Below, one piece after another: positions 50,458-59,465 of a stretch of DNA of 64,000 nt (position 1 is its first letter; each line of letters opens with the position of its first letter). The stretch spans positions 1,940,472 to 2,004,471 of the forward strand of contig AP021858.1 of the NCBI GenBank assembly GCA_017347465.1, in the 5' to 3' direction. The translations under genes were made by a program, and so were the position numbers. The notes beneath the pieces are model-generated. The model saw only the letters and a list, made by a program, of their open reading frames with translations, ran no database searches and was not told the DNA's origin. The stretch is from Candidatus Nitrosymbiomonas proteolyticus. Its GTDB lineage: Bacteria; Armatimonadota; Fimbriimonadia; Fimbriimonadales; Fimbriimonadaceae.

Positions 50458-51837
50458 TCAGTAGCGGTAGTAGCTACTGCCAAACGCCGTGATCTCGTAG
50501 CCTCGACCTGACTCGCGCAGGCGGTATTCGTGATACACCGAATCGGATCGCCCCCAAGGGTCCACGAAATCGTGCCTTGCGACTATTTCGACCTCACCTC
50601 GGTTCCTCCGAACGCTGGCGATGTTGTATTGGCGCGTATCGGACTGGTAGATGTTGTCGAGCATGAGCTCGTAGAAGGCGTCGGAATCCATAGAATAGGC
50701 GTACCGGCCGTCGATCAAGATGTCCACTCGGCTGCGCAACGGAACGAGTCGGCTGATCGCCCTACGGTCCTGCCGCTCGAACGCGTCCACAAGGTCCTGA
50801 ATGGCGTAATCGAGATCGTTGTAAGAGTAGTAAGACGAATAGCTCCTGATAGGCCTCCAAGTGTAATACGAACCTTGGAACGGCCCTAGGTTAATCGTCA
50901 GAATCGTCACGTATTGGCGGTTCACATATCCCGGAAGGTAAGGATAGTAGTACCAAGGTGAGATGTGGCAAACTGTCTGATAGGGATTGAACACATAGTG
51001 CGGGAACCAGAAGTAGTCGTCGCACCAACCCCGATCATAGTGATAGTACCCTACCCTTATGGGAGAGTTTCGCACTGCCCGGACCTTCTCTTCCCGAAGC
51101 ACCTGATTGGCGAGCGAGCCTGAGAACACGTCGATCGGCGCGCGGTTCAAGACGTTGGCATCGGGGCGCGAGGCCTGAGTGATCAGGTTGTTGTTCGAGC
51201 CGTAGTTGCGTCCGTCGTTGCGGATTCGTCCCGGAGGGTTCACGGTCTGGTTGCCCGTATTGGCTCGATCAGCGTCGTTTCGAACTGGCGGCCGCTCGTT
51301 CTGGTTGCCGGTCTTGCCGTCATTTCTCGAAGGGGGCGGCGCGGTGCGGGTCGGCGGGTCCTGTCGACTGGGAGGCGGGGTTTGTCTGCTCGGAGGAGGC
51401 GTTTGCCTTGAGGGGGGAGGCGTCTCCCGAGCGGGCGGTGGAGTCTGCCGAGCAGGGGGCGGCTCTTGCTTCCCTGGCGGCGGGGTTTGCCTTGCGGGCG
51501 GCGGGGTCTGTCGGCTCGGAGGAGGCGTTTGCCTTGAGGGGGGAGGCGTCTCCCGAGCGGGCGGTGGAGTCTGCCGAGCAGGGGGCGGCTCTTGCTTCCC
51601 TGGCGGCGGGGTTTGCCTTGCCGGTGGTGGGGTCTGTTTACTCGGCGGAGGGGTTTCTCGCGCAGGTGGAGGCGCCTGCCGCGAAGGAGGCGGTTCTTGC
51701 TTGCCCGGAGGCGACGACCGTTGAGGGGGCGCCTCTCGGGTCGGTGGTTTCCGACTCGGCGGGTCGTCCGCGATCGCGAGCGAAAGTCCAAGAATCCCAG
51801 CAAGGGAAATCGTGCCTAATCTACGAATCCACATCAT
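50458..51837 (-). CDS. Secreted proline-rich repeat protein
   Basis: This 459-residue protein has a signal peptide (about 1-23, ending LAIADD). A low-complexity region (about 25-175) follows, built of PPPxRxT and PPPxKQ units. At DNA level it contains a 126-base tandem duplication. A globular C-terminal part (about 230-459) is rich in tyrosine, with GYYHYDRGWCDDYFWFPHY and WYYYPYLPGYVN, and ends FGSSYYRY. Such Pro-rich stalks usually span envelope or wall space. The ATG at 51837 directly follows a GGGGCAAG site. I recognise no family for the C-terminal domain. Confidence 0.65.
   Translation of the reverse strand: MMWIRRLGTISLAGILGLSLAIADDPPSRKPPTREAPPQRSSPPGKQEPPPSRQAPPPARETPPPSKQTPPPARQTPPPGKQEPPPARQTPPPARETPPPSRQTPPPSRQTPPPARQTPPPGKQEPPPARQTPPPARETPPPSRQTPPPSRQTPPPSRQDPPTRTAPPPSRNDGKTGNQNERPPVRNDADRANTGNQTVNPPGRIRNDGRNYGSNNNLITQASRPDANVLNRAPIDVFSGSLANQVLREEKVRAVRNSPIRVGYYHYDRGWCDDYFWFPHYVFNPYQTVCHISPWYYYPYLPGYVNRQYVTILTINLGPFQGSYYTWRPIRSYSSYYSYNDLDYAIQDLVDAFERQDRRAISRLVPLRSRVDILIDGRYAYSMDSDAFYELMLDNIYQSDTRQYNIASVRRNRGEVEIVARHDFVDPWGRSDSVYHEYRLRESGRGYEITAFGSSYYRY
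51401..51652 (-). repeat. 126-bp tandem duplication inside the proline-rich gene
   Basis: The unit starting GTTTGCCTTG at 51401 recurs at 51527. The first ~95 bases of the two units are identical. The length is a multiple of three, so the reading frame is preserved and 42 residues are added. Confidence 0.85.
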
Positions 51838-51987
51838 CTTGCCCCTGCGCGCCTCGCCAGTTGGCGTTGCGCTTCTTACAGTGTACAACCATTCGACGCG
51901 CTTTCCCGCCCAGAGTTACCGCGAGGTAAGGGGGTCCCAGCATCCCCTACAGGAAGAGTCCCGAATTTGCCAACATGGAGAGTGTCT

Positions 51988-53013
51988 ATGAGCAACAAGC
52001 GAATCGCGATCCTCCCCGGCGACGGAATTGGGCCTGAAATCATGGCGGCCACTCTGCGGGTCGTCGAAGCCGTCGGTTTTCAGGGCGACTGGGTGTACTT
52101 CGACGCTGGACTGGCCGCCCTCGAAAAGGGGCTCCCGCCCATGCCGAAAGAGACGATCGAAGGAGTCAGGGAGATCGGAGTCGCGCTCAAGGGCCCCACA
52201 ACGACTCCCAGCGGGACCGGACACGTCAGCGCCAACGTCGCACTTCGAAAGGCGCTGGACCTCTTTGCCAACGTGCGCCCGGCCAAGACGATCCCAGGAG
52301 TCGCGGGTCCCTATTCGAACAAGGAAATCGACCTCATTATCGTTCGGGAAAACACGGAAGGGCTGTATTCCGGGTTCGAGTATCAGCCTCACCCCGACGT
52401 CGCGCAGGCGATCAAGGTCATCACGCGGCCGAACTGCAAGCGCTTGTTTCAGTACACCTTCGACATGGCGCGCCGGCAGGGTCGAAAGCGAGTCACCCTC
52501 GTTCACAAGGCGAACATCATGAAACTGACGGACGGGATGATGCTCGAGGAGTTCTACAAAGAGGCTGCGAACTGGTCGGAGTTTCAAGTGGACGATGTGA
52601 TCGTAGACAACTGCTGCATGCAGCTTGTGACTCGGCCTGAGAAGTTCGACGTGTTGGTCACCGAAAACCTCTACGGCGATATCGTGAGCGACTTGGCTGC
52701 TGGGCTGGTCGGGGGTTTGGGCCTCGCGCCGGGTGCGAACATCGGCGCGACCTGCGCGGTGTTCGAAGCGGTTCACGGCAGCGCGCCTGACATCGCCGGG
52801 CAAGGCATCGCCAACCCCATCGCGCTCATGCTCAGCGCGGCGATGATGCTTCGGCACCTTGGCTGCGCCGACCAAGCCGACACGATGCGCGATGCGATTC
52901 TGGAGGCGTGCAGGCAGGGAGGATGCCTTACGCGCGATCTCGGCGGAAGCGCTTCGACCGATGAGTTCGCTTCGCACATCGTCGACCTTGCGACGACGCC
53001 GAGCGCGGTCTGA
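51988..53013 (+). CDS. NAD-dependent isocitrate/isopropylmalate dehydrogenase family enzyme
   Basis: This 341-residue protein has the family start RIAILPGDGIGPEI, the substrate loop TPSGTGHVSANVALRKAL, the conserved RENTEGLYSGFEY, the YT/K region KANIMKLTDG, the metal site TENLYGDIVSDLAAG and the cofactor loop HGSAPDIAGQGIANP. The short length and PSGTGHxSxNVxLRK form point to NAD-dependent isocitrate dehydrogenase of the mitochondrial IDH3 type, a TCA cycle enzyme. Homoisocitrate dehydrogenase is an alternative. I chose ATG 51988, with GGAG upstream. The ApgM-like gene follows after 13 bases. Confidence 0.85.
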   Translation: MSNKRIAILPGDGIGPEIMAATLRVVEAVGFQGDWVYFDAGLAALEKGLPPMPKETIEGVREIGVALKGPTTTPSGTGHVSANVALRKALDLFANVRPAKTIPGVAGPYSNKEIDLIIVRENTEGLYSGFEYQPHPDVAQAIKVITRPNCKRLFQYTFDMARRQGRKRVTLVHKANIMKLTDGMMLEEFYKEAANWSEFQVDDVIVDNCCMQLVTRPEKFDVLVTENLYGDIVSDLAAGLVGGLGLAPGANIGATCAVFEAVHGSAPDIAGQGIANPIALMLSAAMMLRHLGCADQADTMRDAILEACRQGGCLTRDLGGSASTDEFASHIVDLATTPSAV

Positions 53014-53026
53014 CGCTCCACCGCTT

Positions 53027-54178
53027 ATGAAGTGCATTACGCTCGTCGGCCTGGACTGGTTGGGCGAGCCGGGCGAAGGTTCGATCCTCGATCCGATGCC
53101 GCCGACTCTAGAAGTGGTGGCCAGCCGGAGCGCGGCCTTTCGGCTGGCTCCCCTTCGGCCGGAGTGCGACCTGCGGCCACCGCTCTTGGGCCTCGCCGGA
53201 TTCACTCATCGACTTGCGGAAGGGCCGCTTCGAGTCGCCGCGTTCGAAGCGCACACTCCGCCCAAGTCGGTTCCTCTTTGCCTCGACCTACTTTCGCTCG
53301 AGGACGGCGGGATTACCACGCCGCCCCACGTGACCCCGGAACTCGGGTCGAAGGTAATTGAGCTTGCGGAACGACTCCAAACTCCGAAGCTGCGCCTGAT
53401 CGAAGGCGAACGCGCGCATCACGCCGCGCTGTGGCTGGAGGGGAGCCTCGACCTATCTCTAAGGACGCCGGACGAGGCAATCGAGCGGGGCCTGCGACCT
53501 TCGCTTCCGGAGGGGGACGGAGAACCGATGCTACGCAGGTTCATCGACGACTCCATCAACCTGTTGGGCGAGCAGGAGTTCAACCTGCGCCGGCTCGACG
53601 AGGGGCTTGCGCCAGTGAACCTGATCTGGCTGTGGGGGCAGGGCTTTCCCCCAGTGATCCCCAATCTCGCCCTTCAGAGGGGAACCCCTTGCCATGTCTT
53701 GAGCCCCGCCCTCGGTCTCCGGGGGCTCAGCAAAATGTGCGGGTATACGCACGGCCCAACCTCTGGAACGAACGCGGGGCTCTCCCCACCGTTTGGCGAA
53801 TGGCTGAAAGCTCACGATTCGCATCCGAACACCTTGATCGTCGACGACTCGATTTCGAGTTGCAGAAAGGCGGGGCGGATAGAGGAATCCCGTTGGATCA
53901 TTCGCGAATTCGATGAAGCGTTCCTTGAGCCTCTATTGAAGATGCGGGAGGACGACCCATTCCGCCTGACATTGCTCTGTCCGATCACCCTAGGGAGCGG
54001 CGAGTTCGGCGGATTGGGTCTGGTCTACGAATCCCATTGGAGCAGTAGGAACGTCGTACCCTTTAGTGAGGAGGGCATGAGCGAAGATCGCTTGCCCATC
54101 CAGTCGCTCGCCGAGTCTATCGAACGGTCCTTGTCATGCACGCCCATTTCCGCAACCTTGTTTTCGCATCCCTCCTAA
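53027..54178 (+). CDS. ApgM-like phosphoglycerate mutase homologue lacking catalytic residues
   Basis: This 383-residue protein keeps the frame of archaeal-type 2,3-bisphosphoglycerate-independent phosphoglycerate mutase: an opening strand ITLVGLDWLGEP, the middle signature LIWLWGQGFPPV, and KMCGYTHGPTSGTNA in place of the GATG loop. The metal and nucleophile motifs are gone: DGxxD reads LDWLGEP, no GSDxAN serine segment is present, and the final DHxTP reads CPITL. It is therefore probably a non-enzymatic paralogue or has another activity. The start at ATG 53027 is inferred from homology. Its end overlaps the next gene by 43 bases. Confidence 0.6.
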   Translation: MKCITLVGLDWLGEPGEGSILDPMPPTLEVVASRSAAFRLAPLRPECDLRPPLLGLAGFTHRLAEGPLRVAAFEAHTPPKSVPLCLDLLSLEDGGITTPPHVTPELGSKVIELAERLQTPKLRLIEGERAHHAALWLEGSLDLSLRTPDEAIERGLRPSLPEGDGEPMLRRFIDDSINLLGEQEFNLRRLDEGLAPVNLIWLWGQGFPPVIPNLALQRGTPCHVLSPALGLRGLSKMCGYTHGPTSGTNAGLSPPFGEWLKAHDSHPNTLIVDDSISSCRKAGRIEESRWIIREFDEAFLEPLLKMREDDPFRLTLLCPITLGSGEFGGLGLVYESHWSSRNVVPFSEEGMSEDRLPIQSLAESIERSLSCTPISATLFSHPS

Positions 54179-56844
54179 CGGGGGCGGCGGCCTGTCATGC
54201 CCAACTCACGGCTTCAGAGAAGGATGGGTTGGTGGATGCCTTGTTCTTGGCCGGATTGAGAATCGAGGACCTCCGTGTGTATCCGTCGCAGCCGCAAACA
54301 AAGCATCGATTGGCGCTGCTCGACCAGGCGCTCGCGAACCCGCTCGAAGCGGTTGCGAACGTCCAAGGGATGCATGAAATCGCCATGCGCGCGCCGAGTT
54401 CGCTCCTCGAAACCGCCATTTTGCGGACCTTCGGCGAACCGAAGCGCTACGGGCTGGAGAGCCCCGTAGACCGCCCCGTGGTCCCCAACGAGATCCCTGA
54501 GTCGTTGCAGCCAATCGTGCGCGATCTGGCGGTGGCGGTCGCTGTAGCGAATGCCCACGTTCGAATCGCTCTCTCGCGCCTTTTGCCCCACGAGCAAAGG
54601 GAACTGATCGAGGGCCTTCCGCAGATCGCGTCACCCGGGGAGTCGTTCGAGTTTGCAAGGCAGAAGCCTCCCTCGCTGGAGCGCGCTTGGGAGCTTCTGG
54701 GCCGTGTCGATCTCGACCGCATCCTCTTCGCGGCCCATATCCTCGCTCTTGGCGTCGAACGCCGCCTGCCCGACCTCAGAAGGGCCGCGGGAGTGACCGA
54801 TTGGGTGGGAGAGGTTCGCTTTCTTGCAGGGGGAATGCCCGTGATCGTCGGCGGCAAGGGGCCGAATACCTACACGGATCGGTCGGCAGTCCTGCTCATC
54901 GACCTTGGGGGCGACGACTCCTATTCGGGGCGGCATGGAGCCGGTCCCGGGTATGCGTCAGTTTTGATCGACGTTTCGGGCAACGACACCTACCATGTCC
55001 CCGATTTGAGTCTGGGAGCGGGACTCTTGGGGATCGGCTTCGCTTATGATCTTGCGGGTGATGACAATTATCGAGGGAAGTCGCTTTGCTTGGGCGCAGG
55101 GCTTGCGGGCGTCGGGTTGTTCGTCGACGAATCTGGCGACGACGCGTATCAGGCGGGCTCGATGACTCAGGGGTTCGGGATGTTCGGGGTCGGCATCTGC
55201 AAGGATTCCCGAGGGGCTGATTCCTATCGCTCGGCAGCGCTTTCGCAAGGGGCGGCGCGGACCCTCGGATTCGGCTGGCTGATCGACGTCGAAGGCGACG
55301 ACCAGTACGTTTCCTCGGGAGATCGCCGCCTGAGCGTTCATCCGATGGTGCCTAGTCTCTCCTGCTCGCAAGGGGCGAGCTTGGGTTTTGAGAGCGTTTC
55401 CGGAGGGTTCGCCGGTGGGATCGGCCTGCTTTCGGACCTTGCGGGGAACGATTCTTACCGGGCGGAGGCGCTGGCGCAAGGGGCCGCGATGTGGCACGGC
55501 ATCGCCTCGCTTTATGACGCGAAGGGCGACGACAGTTATCGGGCGGCCCGACAGGCTCAGGCTTCAGCGGACGAGGGCTCGGTAGGGATGTTCTTCGATC
55601 TCGGAGGGAGCGACCTGTATTTCTCTGAATTCGGATCCTCCCAATCTTGTGCTGTAGGGCGATCGTTCGCTTTGCTGCTCGACCGCGAGGGGAACGACTC
55701 CTATATGGGGCGATGGAACTCTCCTGCCTTCGCATCGCGCGGCGGGCTGGCGATTCTCCTCGATGCGCTGGGTGAGGACATCGTCTCAGGTTCTGCGGGT
55801 GTGGTTCCCGAACTCAGCGCCGAAGGGGCGGTCGCGGTGTTTCTCGACCTCGCAGGGACCGACCAGATCGGGGCCCCCCCGGCGCTCTCCGGCATTCAGG
55901 TGAGGCCCGGCCAAAGCGTGAGCTACGACGTTCAAGCGAGCCTTGCCGCTCCGTTTTCGACTTCGGAGGCCGCGGCGGGCCCGGTACCCGGTTCACGGCA
56001 ATTGACGAGCGCGAGCGAACTGTCCGATCTCGTCGCGGCGATAGGAACGCCACCCGATCCCTCGTTCCCCGCCTCACGCGTCGAAGCCATCAGGAGTCTG
56101 GTGTCGATGGGCGTTCCTGCCGTTCGATGGATCGGGGAAAACCGCCTCACGAGGCTCACTCGCGCGGAGATGTCGGGGTTCGTTGCGGTGGTGGACGGCG
56201 TCGGTGTGCCTGCCCGCGAACTCCTCGCCTCTTGGGTGGGGAACCCCAGTGAGGAGGTCGCGCGGGCGGCGCTTTGGGCGTGTTCGGAGGGTGGCTTCGA
56301 GGAAGCGGCCCCTCACCTTACCGCGGCTTTCGACCGGCCGAGCCTTCGGTTGCTCGCCCTCGAAGCCGCTGGGCGACTCAATGACGCCAAAGCTGCGCCC
56401 AGACTGAACCTCCTTTGCGCGGACCCCGACCCAGCGGTTGCTTTTCGGGCGATGGAAGCCTTGGCGCGGATGGGGGAGTCTTCGGCGATCGGAACTGCCG
56501 ACGCGCTTTTGGCAAGCTCCAATCTTCCGCTTCGGCAGTCCGCTTGGGAGTTGCTCTCTCAGTTCCCCGACCATATTCGCCGTTCGGCGCCAGCGATGAT
56601 CGCAAGTGGAGATGCGCTTCGAGCTAGGGCGGGGATCCGCCTCCTTGCGAAGGTCGGCGATGCCGAGGCGCTGCTTGTGATCGCTCGTGCGCTGGACGAT
56701 CCGCGGACTGGCGTGAAGGTCGAAGCGTTGCTCGCCCTCGAAGGCAGGTGCCCGCCCGAATTTCGTCCGGCGATCCTCAGGCTTCGCCAGGACCCCGACG
56801 CGAGGGTGAGGGCGGTGGCGCAAGCCACGGACCCCGGACGGTAG
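54136..56844 (+). CDS. Large secreted protein with GxDxY repeats and C-terminal HEAT-like repeats
   Basis: This 902-residue protein has a signal peptide (about 1-22, ending ACHAQ). After a helical domain (about 25-235) come about twelve repeats of 22-27 residues of the form [VIL]-x-x-D-x-x-G-x-D-x-Y, for example IDLGGDDSY, IDVSGNDTY, YDLAGDDNY, VDESGDDAY and LDREGNDSY, spanning about 250-580. The spacing suggests a beta-solenoid with calcium- or ion-binding turns. Residues about 630-900 are HEAT-like helical repeats (PRLNLLCADPDPAVAFRAMEAL). The start lies 43 bases inside the ApgM-like gene. Function unknown; an envelope-associated scaffold is one guess. Confidence 0.65.
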   Translation: MHAHFRNLVFASLLTGAAACHAQLTASEKDGLVDALFLAGLRIEDLRVYPSQPQTKHRLALLDQALANPLEAVANVQGMHEIAMRAPSSLLETAILRTFGEPKRYGLESPVDRPVVPNEIPESLQPIVRDLAVAVAVANAHVRIALSRLLPHEQRELIEGLPQIASPGESFEFARQKPPSLERAWELLGRVDLDRILFAAHILALGVERRLPDLRRAAGVTDWVGEVRFLAGGMPVIVGGKGPNTYTDRSAVLLIDLGGDDSYSGRHGAGPGYASVLIDVSGNDTYHVPDLSLGAGLLGIGFAYDLAGDDNYRGKSLCLGAGLAGVGLFVDESGDDAYQAGSMTQGFGMFGVGICKDSRGADSYRSAALSQGAARTLGFGWLIDVEGDDQYVSSGDRRLSVHPMVPSLSCSQGASLGFESVSGGFAGGIGLLSDLAGNDSYRAEALAQGAAMWHGIASLYDAKGDDSYRAARQAQASADEGSVGMFFDLGGSDLYFSEFGSSQSCAVGRSFALLLDREGNDSYMGRWNSPAFASRGGLAILLDALGEDIVSGSAGVVPELSAEGAVAVFLDLAGTDQIGAPPALSGIQVRPGQSVSYDVQASLAAPFSTSEAAAGPVPGSRQLTSASELSDLVAAIGTPPDPSFPASRVEAIRSLVSMGVPAVRWIGENRLTRLTRAEMSGFVAVVDGVGVPARELLASWVGNPSEEVARAALWACSEGGFEEAAPHLTAAFDRPSLRLLALEAAGRLNDAKAAPRLNLLCADPDPAVAFRAMEALARMGESSAIGTADALLASSNLPLRQSAWELLSQFPDHIRRSAPAMIASGDALRARAGIRLLAKVGDAEALLVIARALDDPRTGVKVEALLALEGRCPPEFRPAILRLRQDPDARVRAVAQATDPGR

Positions 56845-56850
56845 GGAGAA

Positions 56851-57294
56851 ATGGGAGGGGGCGAGAAGCGAGAAACGGAGGCGAACGCAGCCGACCTAGC
56901 CTGGCTCGAAGGGCGATGGCTGAGCGAATCGGCAGAGGGCGTCTTCGAAGAGACCTGGAGTTCCGTCCAAGCCGGAACGATTGTGGGTATGGGGAGATTA
57001 ATCCGAGGTGAAACCACGGTCTTTATGGAGTTCATGTCCATCGAGCCGAATGACGAAGGTGGCTTAACCCTGTGGATGGTGTTGGGCGCGCCTTCGCGGG
57101 GAGAAAAGAAGCCCAAACCGTTCAGACTTGTCGAGACGAGCCCGGACTCCGCGACGTTTGAAATGGCCGATAACGACTTTCCAAAGACGATCACCTACAC
57201 TCGCCTGAACGAGGATCGCGTGGATTGCCATTTGCGCGGCGGGCCCGATGATGAAACGCGTCTTGAGACCTACGTCTTTCATCGCGGGCGCTGA
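56851..57294 (+). CDS. DUF6265-like protein
   Basis: This 147-residue protein begins at an ATG six bases after the upstream stop, with GGGAG before it. It has the family opening DLAWLEGRWLSE, then GTIVGMGRLI, FMEFMSIEP and the closing LETYVFHRGR, a small lipocalin-like barrel pattern I associate with DUF6265. There is no signal peptide, although family members are often exported. No catalytic role is known. Its tight spacing puts it in one transcript with the repeat protein upstream. Confidence 0.75.
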   Translation: MGGGEKRETEANAADLAWLEGRWLSESAEGVFEETWSSVQAGTIVGMGRLIRGETTVFMEFMSIEPNDEGGLTLWMVLGAPSRGEKKPKPFRLVETSPDSATFEMADNDFPKTITYTRLNEDRVDCHLRGGPDDETRLETYVFHRGR

Positions 57295-57333
57295 CGTCCG
57301 AAACGCCACGCGCTTCGGGCCGTACTAACAACA

Positions 57334-58215
57334 GTGAGACGCTTCGCAGTCGCTGTGCTCGTCGCGGTGTCCGGCCTTTGGGGGTGCGGGAGCACGGGGT
57401 CCGACGCCCCGCAACCCGAATCCAAGGTGGTTTCCATCGACCTCCCTGCTGGCGCCGAGGTCGAACTCCTCCTTCTCACGAAGTTGGAAGCCGGGCAAGC
57501 CAAGAAGGGTGACGAAGTTCCGTTCCTCGTCGCAACAGACGTGCTCGACGCTGCGGGCAACGTGGCGATCGAACGGGGCGCCGTCGTGAGAGGCATTGTC
57601 GAAGGGTCACGGAGCGAAGGGACCCTTTCTTCCATGCTCAACCGGCCCGCGAGGCTCTCTGTAGCGATTCGGCCGCTGGCTCTGGAGAACGGGCTCAGCG
57701 CGGGGCTTGCGAGCCGAAGCGACGACGAGAGCGACACGATCATCGAGTTCACTCGCGAAAACACGACGCCGAAGAAGCTGAACTCGGAAGATCGGATCGA
57801 TACGGACGCGGAGGCCAAGCTGCTCGCCGAAGCGCTCGAGCGGGCGTTCAACGGCGAGGAATTGACCGAGGCGATGACCGAGGTGGACAAGGACCAACTC
57901 CTCAAGGACATCGCAAGCCGGTACGGGCTTACGGAAACGAAAGCCTATGTCGAGGGACCCCGAGGGTCAGTCAGCCTGCTTTCGGAGACGCTGAGGTCTT
58001 TGCAGCGAGGCAACGTCACGAGCCTGTCGGGCGGGGAAGTGGCTCTCGCCGTGGCCGCGATCTCCGAGCTGGCCGACTTTGCGGGCTCGGTGGGAAGCCG
58101 CCTTTCCCGTTCGCTCAAGGGAAGGACGATCCGGGCTTATCCGGGAACACGGGTCAAGGTCTATACCACGACGAAGATCACTTTCCAACGAGAGTCCCAG
58201 AACCAGACTGGATAA
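57334..58215 (+). CDS. Lipoprotein of unknown function
   Basis: This 293-residue protein starts at GTG 57334. Residues 1-18 end in LWGC, a lipobox, so Cys18 should be lipidated. The segment AGAEVELLLLTKLEAGQAKKGDEVPFLV followed by IERGAVVRGIV is a beta-barrel-like module often found in secreted proteins that handle loading of ions or polymers, but no function is established. A helical middle (about 150-215) and a short C-terminal strand segment (RIRAYPGTRVKVYT-like, near 265-282) follow. It lies 39 bases after the DUF6265-like gene and ends the group. Confidence 0.65.
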   Translation: MRRFAVAVLVAVSGLWGCGSTGSDAPQPESKVVSIDLPAGAEVELLLLTKLEAGQAKKGDEVPFLVATDVLDAAGNVAIERGAVVRGIVEGSRSEGTLSSMLNRPARLSVAIRPLALENGLSAGLASRSDDESDTIIEFTRENTTPKKLNSEDRIDTDAEAKLLAEALERAFNGEELTEAMTEVDKDQLLKDIASRYGLTETKAYVEGPRGSVSLLSETLRSLQRGNVTSLSGGEVALAVAAISELADFAGSVGSRLSRSLKGRTIRAYPGTRVKVYTTTKITFQRESQNQTG

Positions 58216-58320
58216 AACTGTAAACGAAGATCGACCTTCTCTGGAATCGGTCGGCTATTCTTTCTTCGTACGTACATAATGAGCGGGGCGCGATGACGCA
58301 CGCGCTCGCGAGGTATTGCA

Positions 58321-59268
58321 ATGGCGCAAGCAGAAGTTCGGCACGAGGAGGACCTTTCGAGGTTTCGAGAGGGCCTGACCACGACGTTCGCACCGTTCAT
58401 CGAAACGGCGCAGAGTCGGGGCGAACTCTACATTGAGCAGCCCTACGACCTCTATTCAGAGGAAAACCATGAGGCCTGGCGCAAGCTCTACGCCCGGATG
58501 CTGCCGAGGTGGGAAAAGTACGCCAACGAGCACTTCTTGCAAGGCATTTCCAACCTGTGTCTCGACCCTCAACAGGTGCCCCGCCTCGACGATGTGAACC
58601 GGTTCTTGTGCCCTCTAACCGGGTTTTCGGCTAGAGCCGTGAGCGGATACGTTCCGGCTTGGCTGTTCTTCGACAGCATTCGGCAGCGGGAGTTTCCCAC
58701 GACCATCACCATCCGCCGGTCCGATCGGCTCGACTATCTGCCCGAACCCGACATCTTTCACGACATCGCCGGGCACGTTCCGATGCACACGGACAAGGCG
58801 TTCGCCGACACGCTCGTGAAGTTCGGCGAGGTGGCGAGAACGGCCGCGATTCGCATCCGAGAGGACACAGACCCCGAGCGCAGGGTCCACCGCCTCACCA
58901 GCATCGTCAAGGCGATGGCGCGGTTCTTCTGGTTCAGCATCGAGTTTGGGCTGATGAAGGAGCGTGCGGGAGGGCTGAAGGTGTACGGGAGCGGCCTGCT
59001 GTCTTCGTTCGGTGAGATCGAGCATTGCATCGAGAGCCCCGAGGTGCAGCGCTACCCCTTCCAAATGGAGTGGGTCGTGAACCAGTACTTCGAGATCGAC
59101 CACTACCAGCCCTTGCTGTTCCACGTCGACTCGTTCGATCATCTGTTCAGCTTGGTGGACGAGTTGGAGAAGTGGGTGCTGGAGGGTCGAGTGGACAACG
59201 TCTCACCTGGCGAACCTGGTGTGAGCGAATCCGACCTCAGGAGCTTCCTTGAAGCGGATCTGGGGTAG
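58321..59268 (+). CDS. phhA: Phenylalanine 4-monooxygenase (aromatic amino acid hydroxylase)
   Basis: This 315-residue enzyme hydroxylates phenylalanine to tyrosine using tetrahydropterin and iron. The iron ligands are all present: H147 and H152 in FHDIAGHVP and E208 in WFSIEFGL. YLPEPDIF and GSGLLSSFGEIEH are further family signatures. Length fits the bacterial single-domain form without a regulatory ACT domain. The ATG at 58321 follows GAGG weakly. No pterin-4a-carbinolamine dehydratase gene is beside it. It is convergent with an AroE-like gene 197 bases away. Confidence 0.92.
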   Translation: MAQAEVRHEEDLSRFREGLTTTFAPFIETAQSRGELYIEQPYDLYSEENHEAWRKLYARMLPRWEKYANEHFLQGISNLCLDPQQVPRLDDVNRFLCPLTGFSARAVSGYVPAWLFFDSIRQREFPTTITIRRSDRLDYLPEPDIFHDIAGHVPMHTDKAFADTLVKFGEVARTAAIRIREDTDPERRVHRLTSIVKAMARFFWFSIEFGLMKERAGGLKVYGSGLLSSFGEIEHCIESPEVQRYPFQMEWVVNQYFEIDHYQPLLFHVDSFDHLFSLVDELEKWVLEGRVDNVSPGEPGVSESDLRSFLEADLG

Positions 59269-59465
59269 GTAGGCTGGTTCGACCTTTCAGCTTGCCATCC
59301 TTCGGGCATGGGACGGAAGGACGAGTCTTGGGTGCCCCGCGTCTGACTCGTAGAGCAGACCCTGCGACCCCGGCGAAAGCGCCGATCGGTCGAGAAGGCA
59401 AGCTCGGAGGCGTTACCAGCAGCGCCGCAGACGTCTCAGCCCGAAGGTCCCCGACCACACTTCTC

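Noticed and set aside
51380-51720. Regular repeats suggestive of a CRISPR array
   Set aside because: The repeats are in frame, have no unique spacers, and encode a proline-rich protein segment.
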